A stretch of DNA of 64,000 nt from Amorphophallus konjac (taxonomy: Eukaryota > Streptophyta > Magnoliopsida > Alismatales > Araceae), in the NCBI GenBank assembly GCA_022559845.1, contig CM040123.1, positions 303,230,642-303,294,641 of the forward strand, given 5' to 3'. Position 1 is the stretch's first letter. Each line of letters begins with the position of its first letter. Shown here one piece after another: positions 58,707-64,000 of the stretch. The notes below the pieces were generated by a model. The model was not told the origin of the DNA. It saw only the letters and a list, made by a program, of their open reading frames with translations, and searched no databases. Both the position numbers and the translations under genes were made by a program.

Positions 58707-59096
58707 ATGGCATCCCGACAGGTTCACACCCTTGACACCAACTCCTTTTCATTCCCCGGATCCACTCCGAGGGCATCCGCACTAATCAAAGTTAGTTAAA
58801 TCACTACCTCAACTCTGAGCAATGCGCACATGCGCCTCATAACCAGTCCAAATCGCCACGACCTGTCCTTAATACCAATCACGAACCGACTCCACTCTGG
58901 GCCACGTAATATAATTCGCAAAAAAGACTGGCGCACAACTACTCACATCTGACAACTCCTATCACCGTGCTACCCAATTCTCAATCCTACCCGTGCCACT
59001 CAGAACGGCACTACCGCCGACACATGACAACCAAGGCCGCTCACATGGCCAATACAACCTTATATCCAAAGGCAACACTCCACAATTGACTAAGAA
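58707..59096. other. Unassigned C/A-rich sequence right of SireE
   Basis: Continuation of 34920-35167 across SireE. No gene or repeat recognised. It ends at the TekH LTR with AAGAA, a possible half of a target duplication. Confidence 0.4.
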
Positions 59097-60667
59097 TGTC
59101 ATGCCCTGAGCTTTTTAATACAGCGGAAGGAATTTCGGGAACGTGGATAGCCAGCATGGTAAGCCTCTCGCAAGCAAGTATTCAGAGCGCAAGACAATCA
59201 CATAAAAGTAATTGCACAAGTAAAATTTCTCAAAACTCCAACTTTATTTTATAATAATAATCGAAAGTACACAAGACCACTAAAGTTTGACAACCTTCTA
59301 TCATCTGACTCAAGAAATCAAAAATCAAAATCTGACTCGACTTAGACACTTGATAACTAGGGCTCCTCTCATGCCAATGGACCTTCAATTGCTCCCAGAT
59401 CCACTACTTGCACAATCTGAATCCGATTCACTAGTATTTCCTGAAAAGGATGAGAAAATAGGTATGAGCACACTTGTCCAGTAGGTATCTCCGTATCAAC
59501 ATGAAGGTAACATTTAAGTGATTAATGTTTTAGCTCTAGAGTTAAGATAGAAAAATGAGAATGTGATAAATCATACGGCATAACCAAAACATCCAAAACA
59601 TAGAATCATGATATATCTGAGCAAGTAGACATGATCGAGTATATGAACAAGTAAGATTTAATCATGTAGATGTGAGTTGGCCTTTCACAAACAAGAATGT
59701 ACGAGCATGTAACTAGAAAGTACTTACACAACCTTGTAAATGTGATGCATTAACAAGCATGTAATTTTCATAACTAGCCTCGTGGATGTCACTCATTTAT
59801 AAGAGAAAGTACTCCCAGCACAATGTGATGCCAGTATGATCGTACCCCATGGTTTATAGCACATTTCCGACCATCGACCGTGGGGGCTAGCATGGAGCCC
59901 TTGGACACATTCCGTTCCCAATCTTACATCTTCAAGTTATAAATCTAGCTACTTCCACGAGATATAACAATAAAGTACGGCCAATAATGTAACAAGTCCA
60001 ATGATAGTTTCATGATACAATATCAAGGTAAGAATGCATCAAATAAGAAGATGGGAGTCAAAAATGACTTAAAGCAAGGTCATGCCATGGCAGTATGTCG
60101 ACAGCATAACGGCATATTCTTTACTTTCCATAGTTATTAACATCTTATTTGACAAGTTTTAAGTTCCAAGCAATCATCAGACCATCTAGGAACTTGCAAA
60201 ACCCAACCCAAAAGGTCAACCTCGGGTTAGAGAGGATCAGGGACCTTGCGGTCATTTACTGAACCATTTTTTACATGAAAGCGGTCAGATCTAGACCGTT
60301 TCATGGAGACATGCGGTCGAGTCAGGACCGTTTAGCAACAGAGTTAACGAAATGAATGAACCAGAACCATGCGGTCTAGGCAGGGCCGCTAGGCGTCCTT
60401 AGCGATCAGGTAAATGGCCTCTAGGTTCCTCTGGCGGTCGTCTAGAAGGTCGCTAGGATCCAGAACTCACAAAACACCGGTAAAGTACTTTCTAGACAAT
60501 TGTCTTTTGAGGGTACAACCAGCTCAGCGTCCTAGTGGGAATCCTAAACTCGCGGAGTCTTACGGAGGCCTTGAAACAAGATCACCTAGTCCGACAGAAG
60601 GAATATCCGGCGGAGAGGATCATAAGTCCAAGAGAGTGTACTATAGTGCAAGTGTATCTAATGGTCG
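59097..60667 (-). repeat. TekH: partial Tekay-type LTR, cut by SireI
   Basis: Starts TGTCATGCCCTGAG (minus strand end GGGCATGACA), like the TekA LTR. It has the CTTTTCAG acceptor (near 59445), hairpins with CGGTC/GACCG stems (60281-60456), and the GGGTACAACCAGCTCAG block also found in TekA (near 4527). There is no primer-binding site on its left, so it is a 3' or solo LTR. The promoter end lies beyond SireI, outside the window. No gene. Confidence 0.75.
60281..60456 (-). repeat. Hairpin units in TekH LTR
   Basis: GCGGTC...GACCG(T/C) units at 60281-60300, 60313-60332, 60371-60390 and 60434-60456, plus a CGCTA/TAGCG pair near 60387-60406. The first two are 32 bases apart with perfect CGGTC/GACCG stems. 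Confidence 0.78.
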
Positions 60668-63158
60668 TGTTGGGTCCCGAGGTGCAAGGAATAGGATCTA
60701 GAAGGGGGGTTGAATAGATCCCTTTACAAAACTATGTCCAATTTAAATCTTATCAGATTTACACAGCGGAAAGCTTACTATCGATGATGTGTGTAATGAT
60801 CAATCATGAACCAATGATGAAATCAGTTTACACAAATGAGATATGCAAACTGAAATAAATCCCTATGAATGGGGTAGAAGATATGGAGACAATCACACCA
60901 TCCAAACCATAAGGCACACGGGTTTTAAGGTGGTTCGAGACCACGACGGGCACCCTACGTCCACCCCTCACCGAAACCCGGTGAGGCTTCACTGCTGGAA
61001 CACCAGCACAGGGACAACACCGCAAGACGGAGTAATGCTCCAACCACACGTAGGACTAGCCTGCACACACGGAGACACGCCCCAAACACACACGCAGGTT
61101 TGACCCTGCACAACCACAGGGATAAACCCCAAACGTCCTGGGTCTGAAACCCAGCGACACACACATACACACACACACTGCTCAGCTCCGAGCCTGTGCA
61201 AACCTTGCACAGTAATACACACACAAGGATATATTGTTCAAAGGTGCAAAAACAAACAACAGATAAGCTTGACAACAACTGACAGAAAATAGCTTCAATG
61301 AAAGACTTCCTAAACCCAAGAATCGATGCTTAGATTCCTTGCAGCAGCAGGCGAGATTCTTCTTCCATGTCTCTACTTCTCTCTTCACTCGTTCTTCAGT
61401 GGATGAGGCTTTTTCTTCACAATTCCTACTAGCCCAGCAGGTTCACCTTCATCTTCTATCTTCTCTTGCAAGCACCACTGGCCCTTTGTATTTCCAGATC
61501 TGCAGCTTCGTCTACAGCTCCCTTTCTCTTCTTCTTTGCGGCCACTTTTTTTCCTTCTCTTCTGTCTTTCAACACATGTAGCAGCAACAGCTCCTTCTTC
61601 CTCTTCTTTCTCGGGACGAACTCCTCCTTTTTCTTGAACGTGTCTTCTCTTTTTGTTTCTTGTTCGTCACACTTTCTCCAATGGAGAAATGATTGCTTTT
61701 ATATCAAGGGTATTTCATCTTGGCCCTTGATCTTTAGAGAGATATTTCCTGGGCCATTCGATCAGCAGATGCCTTCAGATCACATAGAGCATGGCCACTG
61801 ATTGGCCCTTTTCAGATGAGGTACGAGACCCTCCTATTGGACAGCGAATGAGAGCCACGCAGTACTGTCCACATAGGAGACTTTTTCCCTAAGAAAAGGA
61901 GTGAGCTGGACAGAAGCTTCTTCTACTTGCATATGATTGGTCCAGCAGATCTTACTTTTCCTTGAATTCCTTTGTAACCTTGCACTATCGAGCCAACATC
62001 CTCTTCAATGATTAGGGCCTGGAGTTATGTGCCCAAGCCATCCCACGTGATGGAATCGAACCGCCCAAACTAGAGGAGAACCCGGTTCTGGGTTCGCCAA
62101 AAGAAGTGTCTTCCTTGCCTTGGATCACGTGCCCATCACTGCTCACCTGGGATCACATGCCACTTGCCAGCTGCACCAATAAAAGTAGTACCCACGTGAC
62201 TTCCTTGAGTTCGCACGATTTCACTCGAGTGGCACTGCTGCCAACCAAGTATTCATTCAGGTATTACATCAAACACCTTATGCACCTACCTGATCTTATA
62301 TGGCTTACCAACAGAATTCTAAAGGTTGCACTAACCTTTCCTTAAAGAATGCTCAGACCTTTGGACGTTGAAGCCAAGTGTGCACAGACTTGTTAGCTCA
62401 GACCTAGTAACATTGAAACAAGACATGCACAGACTTTGTAACCACATGAGCTTAGACATTGTGTGTCTCATGTGCACAGACTTTGTCGAACGTGCATTGA
62501 CCTTTAAGCAGAATGTGCACGGACTTTGTGCATTGAAGGAAAAACCTGCACCGACCTTGGAACCTTGACACCAAACGTGCTCAAACTTTTGCTTTACATA
62601 TGCACCGACCTTGGTTTGTCCTGGTAGGAGGTGCATCAACCTTGTGCACTGACCTTGGCAAGTGCTGGCTCCACATATGCACCGACCTTGGTTTGTCCTG
62701 GCAGGAGGTGCACCCACCTTGTGCACTAACCTTTATACTGTGTAACCAAGATGTGCATCGACCTTGGTCACTTCACAACGGAGGTAGCATCGACCTTAGT
62801 CTGTGCAGACTAGGATGTGCACCGACCTTAGTCCGTGCAGACCATAATGTGCACTGACCTTACTTCCTTATATGCACGGACCTTCATGAAGGTGCTCAGA
62901 CCTTGTGGCAGTGACTGCTTGAACTGCCTGGAACTTTGACAGGCCAACCAAGACTGTTGACTTTTCTGGTTGACTGGCATTGACTGCTCTGACCATGTTA
63001 ACTTTTCCGTTGACTGTGTAACTTGAATCTCTCAGCAATAAAAGGAGAAACATGAGAGCATATGCATGATTCTTTATGAACTAAGCACATTGATTGAACA
63101 TATAAAAGAGTATATATGACTATAGTTTTTGACAGCATCAAAACACAAGGACACAACA
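60668..63158 (-). repeat. SireI 3' LTR
   Basis: 2491 bp, TGTTGGGTCC to GGACACAACA, followed on the right by a polypurine tract on the minus strand (AAAAAGGGGGAGAT), so the element continues rightwards on the minus strand. The pair GTGGACGTAGG (60954-60964) and GAACCACCTTAAAA (about 60922-60936) matches SireG and SireE. The left flank is GGTCG (60663-60667); the matching right end is outside. Confidence 0.85.
62345..62895 (-). repeat. Array of GTGCA/GACCTT units in SireI LTR
   Basis: Some 20 irregular repeats. On the element strand the core is CAAGGTCGGTGCA, with CAAAGTCTGTGCA and CAAAGTCCGTGCAC variants on the left side. The CAAAGTCTGTGCA form also occurs in the SireG array (about 45478), so the arrays appear homologous but have drifted to different main motifs. 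Two long units near 62600-62700 are direct duplicates. Confidence 0.78.
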
Positions 63159-64000
63159 ATCTCCCCCTTTTTGATGATGACAAAACTATGAGTCATTACA
63201 AGTCATTTCAATCACTTTCAATCAAATAACTAACTAGTCCCAATCAATGAATCATCAATGACCTCTATGCATCATGCATCACTCCATTCTTATGACCTCT
63301 CAACGACCTGACCTCTCAAAGACCTTAATGACTTACAAACTATTTTCCCCCTTTGACAACATCAAAAAGAAATAGTTTGAGAGAAGAAGTGAAGCAAGTG
63401 GGCTTGGAAGGTAGGATCATCAAGAAGTGAGGCCAGAGGGCAACCAGACAAAAATGAGTTGCATGTAGGCCAGTGTAGCAGATAGGAAAGAAGGAATTCA
63501 TAGTCAGATACTAATTTCATAAAATAGAATAGATTCATGTTCAGAGTCTTCCATTATAAAAGTGTTATGATAACATCCTTATTTAAATGCATGGTTCAAA
63601 TCTAATAAATTGAGAGTTTAGCAATAAAAGATCTTTAAAAAAATTATGTTCTTGTTTAATAGAGGTGAACCAATTTTCCATAATAGAGCCCTATCAACCT
63701 CCTATTATCTTACTCAAATAAACCAATGGCATCTCTAGGAGTTACTCGAAACAGTAGTGAAGTTAAACACAAAAACAATTATGTTCAAATCTTCAGGGTT
63801 TCAGTACAACTAATAGACCTTCGGTCACAAATTCAATTTTTTCTTGTTGGCTCAGAATAATTTTTAAGAGCAATCAAGTGTAGTCAAGACCTTTTGACTT
63901 AAGGGTACACATTGATCAAACTCCAGTACCCCTAGTTACTCAGTAAGACTAACTGTCTTGCCTCAGATTGAACAAAGATAGCAAGGACACCTCATGCCTA
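63159..64000 (-). mobile_element. SireI internal region, 3' part, runs off window
   Basis: Polypurine tract at 63159-63175. No coding frame. It is colinear with SireE 37000-37925, and the last part (63874-64000) is the block conserved in all three SIRE-like elements. Confidence 0.75.

Noticed and set aside
1..64000. Host protein-coding genes, tRNA or rRNA genes
   Set aside because: Every recognisable protein domain is from a retrotransposon; the tRNA-like strings are short primer-binding sites next to LTRs, not tRNA genes.

Overview
This is intergenic DNA from a flowering plant, made almost entirely of nested LTR retrotransposons. I see no convincing host gene, tRNA, rRNA or CRISPR array. 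The evidence for a plant is Ty3/gypsy chromovirus (Tekay/Del type), Tat-type and Athila-like elements, plus Ty1/copia SIRE-type elements. Their primer-binding sites match initiator tRNA-Met or carry the TGGCGCC core, they end in TG...CA, and they leave 5-bp target duplications. I cannot tell the species. The labels TekA, TatA, AthA and so on are used here only for convenience. Boundaries were read by eye.

Left part, 1-9.2 kb. TekA (minus strand, running off the left edge) has decayed gag-pol and a 3.1-kb 5' LTR at 3331-6433. It is inserted into TatA (minus), of which gag, protease and a 0.76-kb LTR remain.

Second part, 9.2-34.9 kb. AthA is a plus-strand, gag-only, Athila-like element with a 5' LTR stub at 9199-9321 and a 3' LTR at 32552-34919. 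It is split by LARD-B (minus, 13535-32306, exact AACTA duplication), a Tekay-derived element with 3.1-kb LTRs and no recognisable coding region. LARD-B is split in turn by TekC, a plus-strand tandem LTR-gag/pol-LTR-gag/PR array (14353-26151). The integrase region of TekC carries SoloD, a solo LTR at 20853-21789 (AAGAG duplication). The right end of TekC is a rearranged junction containing a Tat-type LTR.

Third part, 34.9-64 kb. SireE (minus, 35168-58706) is a SIRE-like element with gag but no pol. It contains two younger insertions: LARD-F (37958-43654) and SireG (plus, 44977-54407, exact TTTAC duplication, also gag-only). To the right lie a partial Tekay-type LTR (TekH, 59097-60667) and the 3' LTR plus some internal sequence of a third SIRE-like element (SireI, 60668 to the edge).

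Nesting and LTR divergence by eye agree. LARD-B and SireE LTRs differ most (about 8 per 100 bases at their starts). LARD-F is intermediate, and TekC and SireG differ at about 4 per 100. All gag or pol frames carry stops or frameshifts, many of them C-to-T type, as expected of methylated, silenced repeats.

The most interesting signal is not a gene. Several different LTRs (TekA, LARD-B, TekH, SoloD, SireE, SireG) carry arrays of short palindromes or hairpins, often of about 20 nt repeating every 31-33 nt. Stem sequence differs between families and between units, but pairing is kept. In the Tekay-type LTRs most arrays fall inside a predicted leader intron.
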